A stretch of 64,000 nt of DNA. It comes from Escarpia spicata. Taxonomy: Eukaryota; Annelida; Polychaeta; Sabellida; Siboglinidae. This document shows, piece after piece, positions 1-11,723 of this stretch. Location of the stretch: positions 1,747,989 through 1,811,988 of the forward strand of contig CAXEFP010000887.1 in the NCBI GenBank assembly GCA_963995525.1, given 5' to 3'. The position numbers and the translations under genes were made by a program. The number at the start of each line of letters is the position of its first letter. Position 1 is the stretch's first letter. The notes under the pieces are model-generated. The model searched no databases. It worked only from the letters and a program-made list of their open reading frames with translations, and was not told where the DNA came from.

Positions 1-332
1 TTGACCAGATGTGTCATTGAGTAAACTGTAGATTACATTGAACAATCCTAAGGACAGGATTACGTATGAATTACGTAAAACAATATGATGTTTGTTTGGG
101 GTGGCTTGCCTGCACACCCATGCCTAGCTACGAGCCTGCCCCATTGGTATTTAAATAGAATGTGTCGCCATCTAGCGAATGTTTGGTTAACTATGAATTA
201 TATACCTGCAGCGTGTTGTGGGAGTTCGTATCTCTGTGAATTCATACACCAATGTGGACTTTTTAATTGCTGATTCCCGTTGTATGGACCCACCCTTCGC
301 AAATATATGCAAACATTGTCTGGCATAACACA
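1..332. other. Unassigned leading sequence
   Basis: No coding, RNA or repeat signal is recognised here. Short open frames exist on both strands but show no domain, splice context or codon pattern. The sequence runs directly into the pyrimidine-rich array that follows. Confidence 0.5.
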
Positions 333-1475
333 TTCATCGCTATCACCCTCTCTCTCTCTAATAGTCTTTATCCAACCATTAAGTCCTCCTCTACATAGAC
401 TCTCCCCCTGAAAACCCCCTTTCACCCTCTCTCTATTCAAACATTTAGTCCTCCTCTACATACACTCTCCACCTGTAAACCCCCTTTAACCCTCTCTCTA
501 TCCAACCATTCAGTTCTCCTCTACATACACTCTCCGCCTGTAAGCCCCCTTTAACCCTCTCACTATCCAACCATTCAGTCCTCCTCTACATACACTCTCC
601 CCTTGTAAACCCCCTTTAACCCTCTTTCTATCCAACCATTCAGTCCTCCTCTACATACACTCTCCCCCTGTAAACCCCCTTTAACCCTCTCTCTATCCAA
701 CCATTCAGTTCTCCCCTACATACACTCTCCCCCTGTAAGCCCCCTTTAACCCTCTCACTATCCAACCATTCAGTCCTCCTCTACATACACTCTCCCCTTG
801 TAAACCCCCTTTAACCCTCTTTCTATCCAACCATTCAGTCCTCCTCTATATACACTCTCCCCCTGTAAACCCCCTTTAATCCTTTCTCTATCCAACCATT
901 CAGTCCTCCTCTACATAAACTCCCCCCCCCCTGTAAACCCCCTTTAATCCTCTCTCTAACCAAAAATTCAGTCCTCCTCTACATACACTCTCCGCCTGTA
1001 AACCCCCTTTAACCCTATCTCTCTCAGTCCTCCTCTACATACACTCTCCCCCTGTAAACCCCCTTTAACCCTCTCTCTATCCAATCATTCATTCCTCTTC
1101 TACATACACTCTCCCCCTGTAAATCCCCTTTAACCCTCTCTCTATCCAATCATTCCGTCCTCCTCTACATACACTCTCCCCTTGTAAACACCCTTTAACC
1201 CTCTCTCTATCCAATCATTCAGTCATCCTCTACATACACTCTCTCCCCTGTAAACCCCCTTTAACCCTCTCTCTATCCGACCATTAAAACCTCCTCTACA
1301 TACATTCTCCCCCTGTAGACCCCCTTTAACCCTATCTCTATCCAACTATCCAGTCCTCCTCTACATACACTCTCCCCCTGTAAACCTCCTTTAACCCTCT
1401 CTCTATTCAACGATTCAGCCCTCCAATAAATACACTATCTCCCCCTGTAAGCCCCTTTCACCCTCTCTTTATCTA
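333..1475. repeat. 65-bp tandem array, about 17 copies
   Basis: A C/T-rich unit recurs every 65 bp, each copy holding tccaaccattcagtcctcc, ctacatacactctccccctg and taaaccccctttaaccctct. The tacactctcc motif lies at 461 and 526, which sets the period. Copies differ by scattered substitutions and small indels, and the outer copies are the most diverged. The strand is strongly asymmetric: the plus strand is almost pure pyrimidine apart from A. Confidence 0.93.
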
Positions 1476-1489
1476 ACCATTCAACCTTC

Positions 1490-1720
1490 TTCGACACTCC
1501 CGCTCAACCCTAGAATTGACGACATCTTGCCATAGATGGCCGCTTGAATACAGGGCGCTGACGTATTAGTTAACGTCACAAGGTTAAATTATTCAAATAG
1601 TAATCACTGGATTTAAGAGAACGTAACAACATTGCTACTCAGTCGGGTATGCAAGTGGACAAGGATTGTCGAGAGTCCGACCAGTTTTATGTTTGTGAAA
1701 CCAAAGGTCGATTTTTATGT
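1490..1720 (+). repeat. Diverged dispersed repeat, copy 1
   Basis: This stretch aligns by eye, with many mismatches, to 4,870-5,280. Shared landmarks in the same order are a 'ccaaccattca..cttc.tcgac' start, 'tgacgt..ttaac', 'aaatact/agtaatcac', 'attgctactcag', 'tgcaagtggaca' and 'tcgagagtc'. Both copies begin where a tandem or low-complexity tract ends and both lead towards further simple or tandem sequence. It may be an old transposable element; no coding capacity was seen. Confidence 0.55.
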
Positions 1721-2609
1721 TAACATGATTCACATTTGTAACATTTGACAGATAATAACGATCCTTTTATTGATGGTCCTGTACAGTAATGAAAACTTCC
1801 TTATCTATAATCGACACAGAGTTCCTTCGCGAATTTTCTTTTCGTTTCTCTGGTTTCTATCCATTAGCAATCGAGAACAAAATAGCATTATGAATATCGT
1901 TATAACCAGCATACCTCTGTTAACATACAACTACCTAGCGTTGCTAAAGCACATTCTGCTATTAACGTCATTATATCATCCACTGATCGTGATGATATCA
2001 TGACGTATTTCTAGTGTATTCTGCCTGACACAGCGTCGTCAAAAATGCGCGTCCCTTGACGGGATGCCTTGGTAGTTGAACAATATTTACCAAATTTGTG
2101 AAAATAGATGTAATTGTTAGAAAGACACTATGACGTGGTTGCAGATAACCGTCCTATGATCAAACTGACGAAGGTTGGAGATAATGTGAAGTTCACGTCA
2201 ATCGATGGGCCCTAGTCGCGAAAGTGTAGAATTGTCAAATAACTATCGTACTGCTATGGCACAAGGGTAGATATAATCATGTTGTGTCGGCGTCTACTTC
2301 ATGTTGCCAAATACATGTCGCAGGGGCCGTTTTCTGGAAATATTTGCCACGCGCGCATGTTTCCTGCTATTATTAAGTTACGTTTTCTCTATTGCGTGAT
2401 TACTACGCTCCGAACAACCGACTTTCCCATAAAAGGTGAGAATCTTCACATGTATGGCATAACGTGCAACCTCTGACGTAGTAACTAATCTCTGACAGTT
2501 TCGCGTGCATTATGTCACAGAGCAAATAACTGTGAACAGCTTTCTGCAGCTCCAAACTTGTTTTTGTATCTGTCGTGAGTTAGGCAGATATTGTGCACCC
2601 AAACACTTG
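1721..2609. other. Unassigned sequence
   Basis: Non-repetitive sequence without a recognisable gene. A 77-codon open frame from 1,770 has no identifiable domain and unremarkable composition, so it is not called. Confidence 0.4.
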
Positions 2610-2611
2610 AA

Positions 2612-3126
<515 letters not shown>

Positions 3127-3127
<1 letters not shown>

Positions 3128-4265
3128 AGACCTGGGCCCGAAGTACTCGGTACTCATGTACTCGTGTACTCGAGTACATTTTTGTTTGAAGTACTCATAC
3201 TCATGAAACTTACGGGTCATGGACTCTTACTCGTACTCGTTGTACTCAGACTCTATGAGTACATTACGAGTACATCTGAGTACTTTCTCAATAGGTACTG
3301 GGGAGAATAAATATATTTGGTTATAAAATGAAAATTTCCTGAAATATTTAAATGTTCAACTATTTTTAAATACTTTGTTATTTCAGATAGTATACAACCT
3401 TACCATCCCTCCACATCCGAGCACATCCTCATTGTCTGTTAACAATGACTATGATACCCAAACATGGCAACAGGCAGCATCTTTTCCCACTCAGAAACAC
3501 CCTGTTGAGCAAACAATAATTGTAGACTAGCAGTTCAGGTCATAAACCTGTTTGTTTAATTAAGCCATTAAGAGTCAATTAGCAGTTAATCCACCAGTTA
3601 GACAGGAAATGCCGTTGATGTAGTATTGAGCCCAAGCCACTTGGCATTGGCTGACAGTGCCAACTACTAAGAACAAGAACTGCCAGTCTTCCTCTGTAGA
3701 AGTAAGGTGGCTCAAGTCAGAGTGTCTCCTACACTAGTATAATTCCATGCCAGCAGCCTGGCTAAAAAGTCCAAAGGGGATGCTGAGCCTGTTATGTGGA
3801 CATGTGCTAACCCTCTCAACAAGTAGTAGTCTACGATCAGAAAATATAAATTGCAAACTTATAACATGAGCAGATTGCTGATTGTAGAGGTGAACGAATA
3901 CCTCAGTCAGCCATGCACAGATGGTCACAGTGACCCACTGCAGTTCTGAGTTTTCCAACTCTGGCTCAAATGGTCTATCACCATCTAAGCATTCTAGCCT
4001 CATCAGCCCCAGTTGAAAGGGTATTTAGAAAAATATTCCGCCCTGAACAGTGCAGTCTGAAAGATTCAACCTGTGAACAACTCATGTTCATTGGGTGCAA
4101 TGGCAAATAGATGATGAGATCATACGATGCCACTGAAATGAATGCCACTGAAGTGAATTTAATTGTTGATGAAATAGAGGTTTTTTAAAATACGTTATTA
4201 TTTAATTTTTTTTATGTACTTTTACTCGTACTCGTGAGAATGTACTCGTATTTGTACTCGTATTC
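3127..4265 (+). mobile_element. hAT-like DNA transposon remnant
   Basis: The left edge starts with cagacctgggcccgaagtac, followed by many GTACTC repeats. The right edge (about 4,215-4,265) again carries clustered tactcgtactcg repeats. Subterminal arrays of a short motif at both ends, and an internal hAT C-terminal domain (3,887-4,110), fit the hAT superfamily. The left tip resembles the tip of the clearer hAT element at 17,368 (CAGACATGGGG). The right tip is missing or diverged, so no target duplication can be read. The element sits in CA repeats on both sides. Confidence 0.75.
3887..4110 (+). pseudogene. hAT transposase C-terminal dimerisation domain, decayed
   Basis: Two adjacent frames together give the usual end of a hAT transposase, the part that makes the transposase dimerise. 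From 3,887 one frame reads EVNEYLSQ...DPLQF and then meets TGA at 3,947. The next frame, open from 3,934, reads FPTLAQMVYHHL, then SSAPVERVF, then CEQLMFI, and stops with TAG at 4,108. 'SAPVERVF' is the hallmark of the hAT dimerisation region. The frame change and the absence of an upstream transposase core show that this is a dead fragment; the N-terminal BED finger and catalytic part were not found. Confidence 0.82.
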
Positions 4266-4620
4266 ATTCATGCACATACACACACACAAGCAAACATGTA
4301 CGCATGTACGTATGAACACATAGGCGCTCAAACGCATACCAAGCGCACACACGCGCAGTGTCCGTCGGACAAACACTCACCACACGCGAGCGCACGCACA
4401 TATACATATACAATTACCCATCCCCCCACACACGTGTATTCGTCTTGAGTTTGGCAGATATCGTGCACATAAACAAATGAACAAACGTACATACGGACGC
4501 ATACAATCCCCCCTCCACACACACACGCACGCACACGCGCGCATACCCCCCCGCCCCTCACACAGACAGACAGACAGACTCACACACACACACACATACA
4601 CACGCACACGCGCGCGCTCG
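4266..4620. repeat. CA/CG-rich low-complexity tract
   Basis: Alternating CA with CG and GC interruptions ('acacgcacgcacac', 'cacgcgcgcg'). It also contains ttgagtttggcagatatcgt (4,444), which resembles 'gtgagttaggcagatattgt' at 2,574, just upstream of the first CA tract. The two CA tracts therefore appear to share their flank as well as their repeat. Confidence 0.7.
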
Positions 4621-4679
4621 ATTAAAACTCGGTTATAGTAAGATAAAAATCACCCAAAAATAGGTGTCATTCGCCATTT

Positions 4680-4868
4680 TCAGACCGGCGAATAGCGTGT
4701 GGATGGGGTGAGGGTGGAGAACAGCGTTGGGAGGGGATGAAAAGGGAGGGGTGGAGAGCGAGGGGTAAGGGTGGAGAACGGGGGTGGAGGTTGGGTGGAG
4801 AGCGAGAGGTGAGGTTGGAGAACGGAGGTAGAGGTGGGATAGAGACGAAGGTTAGGGTTGATAACTAT
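4680..4868. repeat. Purine-rich degenerate minisatellite
   Basis: Repeats of roughly 20-25 bp built on 'gggtggagagcgaggg' and 'gtggagaacgggggtgg', with much variation. A second block of the same type lies at 6,110-6,350. G runs of 4-5 on the plus strand could favour non-B structures, but this is inference. Confidence 0.6.
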
Positions 4869-4869
4869 C

Positions 4870-5280
4870 CAACCATTCAGCCTTCGTCGACCCTCCTGCT
4901 CTAACCTGAAGTGGTGACACCACTGCCAATGACGTCCCTTACAGTCAGGAAGTTGACGTGTTTACAACATTAAATGATCTAAATACTAATCACCGCGAAA
5001 ATATTCATTGTTTTCCCATTACAATTTGAAATACCCGATGTATCCGAGCTGCGTGGGTTACTAACCCTTAGTTAGCTTATCATTCACCAGATGTCACTAC
5101 TGTCATGTTAAGGCAGACTGTAGACAGGTAGAGAAACCATCATACCACAGTCGACCATATATAGCAGGATTAAACAAAATTGCCACTCAGAACATGCATA
5201 CAAGAATGCACGTGGACACGGTAGTGTTGGGGTTATCGAGAGTCTACCTTGTTTAGTGTATGTGGAATCAGAGATATCTG
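4870..5280 (+). repeat. Diverged dispersed repeat, copy 2
   Basis: This is the partner of 1,490-1,720, with the same landmarks in the same order but longer by insertions. It ends at the first unit of the 70-bp tandem array. Confidence 0.55.
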
Positions 5281-5998
5281 TCGACGTCGCTATACCTGTT
5301 GGCTGTACTTGACGACTGCAATGCCAACATACCGAGCGGTGGCTGCGTTCATCACGTCGCTGTACCTGCTGGCTGTACTTGACGACTACAATGACAACAT
5401 ACCGAGCTGTGGCTGCGTTCATCACGTCGCTGTACCTGTTGGCTGCACTTGACGACTACAATGCCAACATACCGAGCTGTGGCTGCGTTCATCACGTCGC
5501 TGTACCTGCTGGCTGTACTTGACGACTACAATGACAACATACCGAGACTGTGGCTGCGTTCATCACGTCGCTGTACCTGATGGCTGTACTTGACGACTAC
5601 AACGACAACATACCGAGCTGTGGCTGCGTTCATCACGTCGCTGTACCTGCTGGCTGTACTTGACGACTACAACGACAACATACCGAGACTGTGGCTGCGT
5701 TCATCACCTCGCTGTACCTGTTGGCTGTACTTGACGACTACAATATGCCAACATACCGAGACTGTGGCTGCGTTCATCACGTCGCTGTACCTGATGGCTG
5801 TACTTGACGACTACAACGACAACATACCGAGACTGTGGCTGCGTTCATCACCTCGCTGTACCTGCTGGCTGTACTTGACGACTATAATGCCAACATACCG
5901 AGACTGTGGCTGCGTTCATCACCTCGCTGTACCTGTTGGCTGTACTTGACGACTATAATGCCAACATACCGAGCTATGGCTGCGTTCATCACGTGACA
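5281..5998. repeat. 70/71-bp tandem array, about 10 copies
   Basis: The unit contains cgctgtacctgctggctgta, cttgacgactacaatgacaa and cataccgagctgtggctgcg, at spacings of 70 bp (5,291, 5,361, 5,431, 5,501) and later 71 bp. One extra base (gagctgtgg versus gagactgtgg) separates the two length classes. Because neither 70 nor 71 is a multiple of three, the apparent open frames switch between units and are not treated as a protein. Confidence 0.93.
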
Positions 5999-6109
5999 GG
6001 CATTTCACGTCAGCATTTAATGTTACTCATGATTTATTTATTTCGTTTTATTAAATTACATTCCACAGTCCCGTGAGTAGGCACTTGCATTTCCTAAAAT
6101 AGAATAACG

Positions 6110-6355
6110 TGAGCCGGCCAACGAAGGGTGGGGTGGAAAGCGAGGGTGAGAGTGGAGAATGGGGGTGGCAGTCGAGGTAGAAGAAGAGGGAGCAGGGTGC
6201 AATACGGGGATGGAATGGAGGACCAGCGTGAACGTGGAAAACGGAAGTGAAGGATAAAAAAAGACGAGGAATCGAGGGTTGAAATCGGGGGTGGTGGCAG
6301 ATAAACGATCAGGGTGGTCGAGGGGATGATGGTGAAGAGGAAAGTGGTGTGGCGG
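6110..6355. repeat. Purine-rich degenerate minisatellite, second block
   Basis: Variants of 'gggtggaaagcgagggtgag' and 'gtggagaatgggggtgg' closely resemble 4,680-4,868. The proline- and serine-rich frames on the minus strand follow from composition and have no support as genes. Confidence 0.55.
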
Positions 6356-6468
6356 CAATGTGAGGCCAATAACAAGTGTTCGTGGTTTTCTACGGTAAAA
6401 TACACATAATATTGACCGTCAGTTAGTGAAATTGAATGTTCTGTATACCGTGTTATCTCGTCTGACAG

Positions 6469-7259
6469 CCGGTGTAGGGCGCTCAAAACACTACCCCGCT
6501 GAAAACACTACGTACTGTAGTGTTTTGAGCGTACTTTCAAAACACTACCGTAGTGTTTTGAGCGTACCCTCAAAACACTACTGTTAAGTTCAAAACACTA
6601 CCCCCACGTACGCTCAAAACACTACCCAATTTCAAAACACTACCGTCAATATATTTCATAAGCCAATTACATGAGACCATTTTTGAGAATCATCCTACAC
6701 ACTATCCTAGGGTCGAGTTCGTAATCGTTGGAGCCAGTTAGACAACGGAAATAAACAGTTAGTGTGAAATGACACATCTATTAATTATGTTTAATGACAT
6801 TATTATGATTAGTTATGATTTTAGTTAGTTATCGTTAAGGTTAATTATAGGTTAATCGTTGAAATTCATCAGACGACGGGAATAAATAGTTAGTGTGATA
6901 ATCAGACGAATGGAATAAATAATTATTCATTATTGTTAAGATTATTATTATTATTAGTCACGGTTGGCATCAATCGTGGTGGGCTGGGATTATATGTAGC
7001 ATAATCAGTATAACCAATCAGACGATGGGAATAAATAATTATTGTGAACTATTCTTTTTAATGATATTAACGTTATTATCAATAGCTATGGCTGGGGTTA
7101 GAGTGATCGTTAGAACCAATCAGACGACGGGAATAAATACTTTATGTGAAATGTCATTATTCATATGGGTTAAGACTATTACCATAATTAGCTATGGCTA
7201 GAATAAGCTATGGTGGGCTAGGATTATATATATATATACAATTATATATCTATGTATAT

Positions 7260-7308
<49 letters not shown>

Positions 7309-8165
7309 CATAATCATTATAATCAATCAGACGATGGGAGTAAATAGTTAGTGTGAAATGGCCTTATAAATTATATTAAGGTTACTACCATTAACTAAGG
7401 TTGGAGCTAGGGTAATTGTTGGAACCAATCAGACGACGAGAATAAATAGTTGATGTGAAATGTCATTATTAATTAGGGTTAACATTATTATTATTAGTTA
7501 TGGTAGGAGTCATTTATGATTTAGGCTAGGGTAATAGCTGGAACCAATCAGATGACGGGAATAAATTGTTAGCATGAAATGTTATTATTACTTAGTGTTA
7601 ACATTCTTATTATAATTAGTTGTGGTTGGAGTCAGCTGTGGTAGGGGTTAGTAATAGTTGGGTTTGGTTATTGTAGGGTTAAGCTCCCTACGATCGATTA
7701 CACCGACGACCTCACTGTATGTCTATAATTATGAATTAATATATCAAAATATATGTTTCATTTTATCAATTAGATGTATCCAGCCAGTAATTACACTAAC
7801 ATGATTATATGATTAAGCCTACTAAGTTACAGCGGTGTGTTTAGGATATCTGGGGGAACAAAGTCATACATCAGCCTCAAGTCCATCTCCACAGCTATTT
7901 GCCCACCCCCCACAGTAAGAGATCCCCGACCTCCCACCAAGCGGGAAGTACTTTATGGATGACCCCAAACACTATCAGAAATTAAAAAAATTTGGAAAAA
8001 TGTAAGGGTAGTTTTTTAACTTAACAGTAGTGTTTTGAGGGCACGCTCAAAAGCACTACGGTAGTATTTTGAAAGTACGCTCAAACACTACGGTAGTGTT
8101 TTGAAAATACGCTCAAAACATTACGTAGGTTTTAGATGGGTAGCGTTTTCAACTTACTACACCGG
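6469..8165. mobile_element. Foldback DNA element with about 130-bp terminal inverted repeats
   Basis: The ends are mirror copies: ccggtgtag at 6,469 and ctacaccgg ending at 8,165. Inside each lies a structured arm with repeated 'caaaacactaccgtagtgtttt', 'gagcgtac' and finally 'caaaacactactgttaagtt', in matching order on opposite strands. Each arm is itself full of short palindromes (cactac...gtagtg). No transposase is encoded, so this is a non-autonomous element. No convincing target duplication is visible, so the superfamily is not assigned. Confidence 0.85.
6725..7665. repeat. Degenerate tandem repeat inside the foldback element
   Basis: About eight diverged copies of a block containing accaatcagacgacgggaat, 'aaatagttagtgtgaaatg' and 'attagggttaacattatt', spaced roughly 100-150 bp. 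An (AT)n run interrupts it at about 7,265-7,306. The block fills the interior of the element and has no coding capacity. Confidence 0.75.
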
Positions 8166-8638
8166 GACTCATATGTCAGGTCGGCGCGTGTTGGCTATTG
8201 TCAGATTCCCTGATCAAATCACACTAACAGGCGACGTGCGACAGTAATCAGCCACGCGTGACGGTGCCAATGATACTCCGAGCATGTGTGCTCGGCTATT
8301 TTCAGAGTCGGTCACGCGTGTCGTGTAGATTGTGACTTCAATTATCCGTTAAAGGAACGTGCCATGGTATGTGACACGCGCGTGTGTGTTTGTGGTGGGA
8401 TTTGTATTTCATGTTATAACCAGACAAACATACAACGTATATACACGTTACATTTACAACATAAGTAAATATCAACGCTGGAATTCGTTTTGGGATGGGA
8501 ATTTTACAGTCTGACTTTGAAACAGATGCAACGATAGGCTTACAGGAAACACACAGTATGTTTCACAGACAAATCACATAAATTGTATGTAAATGCTTAT
8601 AAATTTGGAAGAATAATTAATAAACTAAACACACTGAT
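8166..8638. other. Unassigned sequence
   Basis: No gene or repeat recognised. Several 'cacgcgtg' or 'ggcgcgtg' motifs lie in 8,185-8,385, but they form no regular array. Confidence 0.4.
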
Positions 8639-8963
8639 AGGCCGGGATAGACTGACACTTTTTGCCCGACCTGACGAGACTAGAACAGACTACCCCCGAC
8701 TGCAGTGTATCCACTACACCGACTGCGCTATACTCGAACCCCGCGTGACGTCATAATCACGTAAACGTGAACACTTTCGAATACGTCAGACTGACACGGG
8801 ATAGTTCTGACGTAGTCGAATTTTTTTTAAGTTGACGTGATTATGACGAAACGCCGGCTTAGAATATATCGCTGTCTGTGTTAGTCGGTGTTGTGGATAC
8901 ACTGAAGTCGGCGTAAGTCTGGTCTCGTCGCGTCGGGTAAGAAGTGTCAGTGTATCCCGGCCT
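8639..8963. mobile_element. 325-bp MITE with about 75-bp inverted ends
   Basis: It starts with aggccgggatagactgacac and ends with the reverse complement of nearly the same sequence (gtgtcagtgtatcccggcct). The inverted match continues inward through 'cccgac..gacgagac' and 'gtgtatccac.acaccgac' for about 75 bp. The interior also pairs in part (cacgtaaacgtgaac, tcacgtcaacttaa). It has no coding capacity. A short target duplication cannot be read with confidence because the right side runs into copies of the element's own end. Confidence 0.88.
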
Positions 8964-9105
8964 TTACATTGAAGTCGGCGTAAGTCTGGTCTCGTCGCGT
9001 CGGGTAAGAAGTGTCAGTGTATCCCGGCCTTTACATTGAAGTCGGCGTCAGTCTGGTCTGGTCGCGTCGGACAAGAAGCGTCAGTGTCTCCCGTCCTTTG
9101 GTGTA
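8964..9105. repeat. Two extra tandem copies of the MITE 3' end (about 66 bp each)
   Basis: After the MITE's right terminus the last 66 bp (gaagtcggcgtaagtctggt ... cagtgtatcccggcc) are repeated twice more. The first extra copy is nearly identical to the MITE end; the second has several changes (gcgtca, ctggtcg, gacaag). Only one end of the element was amplified. Confidence 0.9.
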
Positions 9106-9264
9106 CCACTGTTAGTGAACATGCTAGTCAAGTTGAAAACATTACTTCAATTGAATGTTCTTTATGACACAACTACGAACAAGATCATAGTTCCTTTTTA
9201 AAGTACTCTGGGTTTAACGACACTAAATACGCCATGTATATACCTCCGACACGCAAAATGCGCA

Positions 9265-9483
9265 ACGCATTGACAGGCAATAAACCCCGTAGTTGTAGAG
9301 ATATGTTGTAACAAGTTGTTTTCGCTACTGGAACACAACGCATTGACAGGCAATAAACCCCGTAGTTGTAGAGATATGTTGTAACAAGTTGTTTTCGCTA
9401 CTGGAACACAACGCATTGACAGGCAATAAACCCCGTAGTTGTAGAGATATGTTGTAACAAGTTGTTTTCGCTACTGGAACACG
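9265..9483. repeat. 73-bp tandem repeat, 3 copies
   Basis: The unit starts acgcattgacaggcaataaa and ends ttttcgctactggaacaca. Copies start at 9,265, 9,338 and 9,411 and are essentially identical, implying recent duplication. No function is visible. Confidence 0.95.
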
Positions 9484-9714
9484 CCCACAGGTTGAGCTAT
9501 CTCAGAACATACGGAAGAGAGGAAGCGTATGTAGAATATCTGTCATACTGCGTACTCCAATCAGGGGACACCTCCAGCAGGTATTTAACAAACGTATGCG
9601 AATGATATTTAGTCGTTATTGTGTGCGTCGGTTCATCATTAATTAATGCAGTGTGCATCAGGCGTCGTGGGGAGACACTGAAGCAGAAGGTTGGGACTAC
9701 TCATTCTTGGTCGT

Positions 9715-9950
9715 TTGTGTGTGTGTGTGTGTATGTGTGCGTGTGTATGTGTGTGTGTGTGTGCGTGCGAGTGTGTGCGTGTGGATGTGGTATGTGTGTG
9801 TGTGCGTGCGAGTGTGTGTGCGCGCGCGCGTGTGTATGTGCGTGTGCGAGTGTGTGCGCGTGTGTATGTGCGTGTGTATGTGCGTGTGCGAGTGTGTGTG
9901 TGTGCATGTGGTGTGTGTGTGTGTGTGTGTGCGTGCGAGTGTGTGTGTTG
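9715..9950. repeat. (GT)n microsatellite with GC variants
   Basis: Alternating purine-pyrimidine GT/GC repeat with 'gtgcgtgcgagtgtg' interruptions. Open frames in several registers are Val-Cys repeats and not genes. The flanks at 9,484-9,714 and 9,951-10,139 hold nothing recognisable. Confidence 0.93.
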
Positions 9951-10139
9951 CAACATTTATTGCAGCAGTAACACATTGTCGACTATATTTAAACGTGTCT
10001 TCTTATGTCTCACCCACACTAGAACAAACCGATAGCGCGGTATTAAGCAGGGTTTATTCTCGTCAGCATCCAGCTGATCTACCACTTAACATTCCTGGTT
10101 CTCTGTTCGAGTTGTTAAAAGTCCCCTGACATTGCTTCT

Positions 10140-10856
10140 TTAAGGTAGGTAGTATGGATTCAAAAAGTGATTTTTAACATTTTTTTGGAAAAGGACTTTC
10201 TTGGCTATTTATGTACTTTCATATCCTTACCTCAATATGCAGTTAGTATATTAGCTGAAAAAGTAATAAAAAGTGGCAATATAGAGGTTTCTTCGGACGG
10301 CTTTTGGCAGAATTTGGTTATACAAAATTACCTTATCATCGTTTTCTCGGAATACAATTTTTGCTGTGAGTACTTAAAGTTGCTGCGCTCTAGTAGAATA
10401 AATACTGGGTATAACTACAAAACATTTTGCACCGCAGTGCCTAATGAGTATATATACTGAATGAATTAAAATAAATCGTAATATATTTAATGGTTTCTGA
10501 ATTATAGGCGTTAATTATGTGAAAAAGTTACACAAAAGTTTTTTTCGACAAAAAATCTGTTTTCACGTAAACAACACAACATATCTGATTTCTGTGATAT
10601 TCATGCAGTAGATATGCATAACAGTAATCCCTGTGCTAAATTACAAGCTTGTAACTTGAATACGTTTTTGGTTAGAGCGCGGCAAAAAATACTTAATATT
10701 CCCTATTATGGCGGCCATATTGGATACCTAATTTGCATAATTTATGCGAAACATGAAAAAAACCTTAACTATGTTGCTATGTATCTGCATACCAAATATG
10801 GTTGATCTGTGTTGAAAACTAAAGATTTTTGGTGGAATCCATACTACCTACCTTAA
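10140..10856. mobile_element. Non-autonomous TTAA-flanked element (piggyBac-like), about 0.7 kb
   Basis: TTAA at 10,140-10,143 is followed by ggtaggtagtatggattc; the mirror sequence gaatccatactacctacc is followed by TTAA at 10,853-10,856. The 18-bp inverted ends are perfect, and the duplicated TTAA is the target site used by piggyBac-type transposases. The interior is AT-rich with no transposase. The terminal bases (GGTAGG) are not the usual CCC of piggyBac, so the family assignment rests on TTAA alone. Confidence 0.82.
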
Positions 10857-11678
10857 CCGGTTGAGCCCACAATGAACCCGGCGCTTTGATTTCAGACTAT
10901 GTCATTGTATGAACTGTTTAAATTATATTAGGGCCAATTTCGAACTTGGCTTAATATAAAATTGTGCACACATATGTTATTATGCCAAAGCCAACTGCAG
11001 GGTCAACATTTAGCCGTCAACACACTGCATTTGTGGATGGCATGTTTGAGAGAGGAAGGAAAGTCTACAAGAACAACAGAAACACGTGCATGGTCATATC
11101 GCATATTCAGGTGAAAATTACACTTTTGAAAGTCACTTACGAAAACAACACGTGTAAGCGTCGTGTCTTTTTGTGGCGGGTATGCACCATCCTCGCGCGC
11201 CAGGGGTCGCTGCTGCTGATTACGTCAGTGCCAGCCAGCAGTACCCTCTGGCTGATCGCTTTGCAAAACTCTGAATTTAAGCTTAGTCTATGAAATCGCT
11301 CACTATATCAGTGGTTGGCGGCAGGTCAGGTGGTCATAATAAAACTCATTTCAACCAACCGTGGCTAATGTTACATGCAATGTTTAGGAAGTAGAAACAA
11401 TTATTCGAATACACAACATTTGGATTCCAAGAAGTCGTTTATCCGTCTTCAAATTGGGGCGGGTATTTGCGCTGTTCTCACGGGTGACGCAGTCGCGACT
11501 GGCGAGGTCAATTAGTAGTTTGACTCAGCTAACTTCCGAACTTCGCGTTGGGGATCAGCCAGGGCTAGTTTTTCATGGCAAACAGCCCTGGCTTGCGAGG
11601 ATGGTATGCACGTTTGCTTTGCATCATTAATTTGAAATGAGACAAGCAAGAAAACCAAACTTAGGGAGCAGTTATTAA
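10857..11678. other. Unassigned sequence upstream of the Gypsy remnant
   Basis: A 109-codon open frame runs from 10,964 to 11,293 on plus, but I recognise no domain in it. The rest shows no repeat or gene signal. No 5' LTR matching the one at 13,319 is present, so the retrotransposon's 5' part is missing rather than simply diverged here. Confidence 0.4.
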
Positions 11679-11723
11679 GACACACAGTTAAAGGACTTAG
11701 TCGGATATGGTCGATTTCACCAG

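Noticed and set aside
9621..10129. Val-Cys-rich frames up to 158 residues
   Set aside because: They follow the GT microsatellite at 9,715-9,950 and shift between registers.
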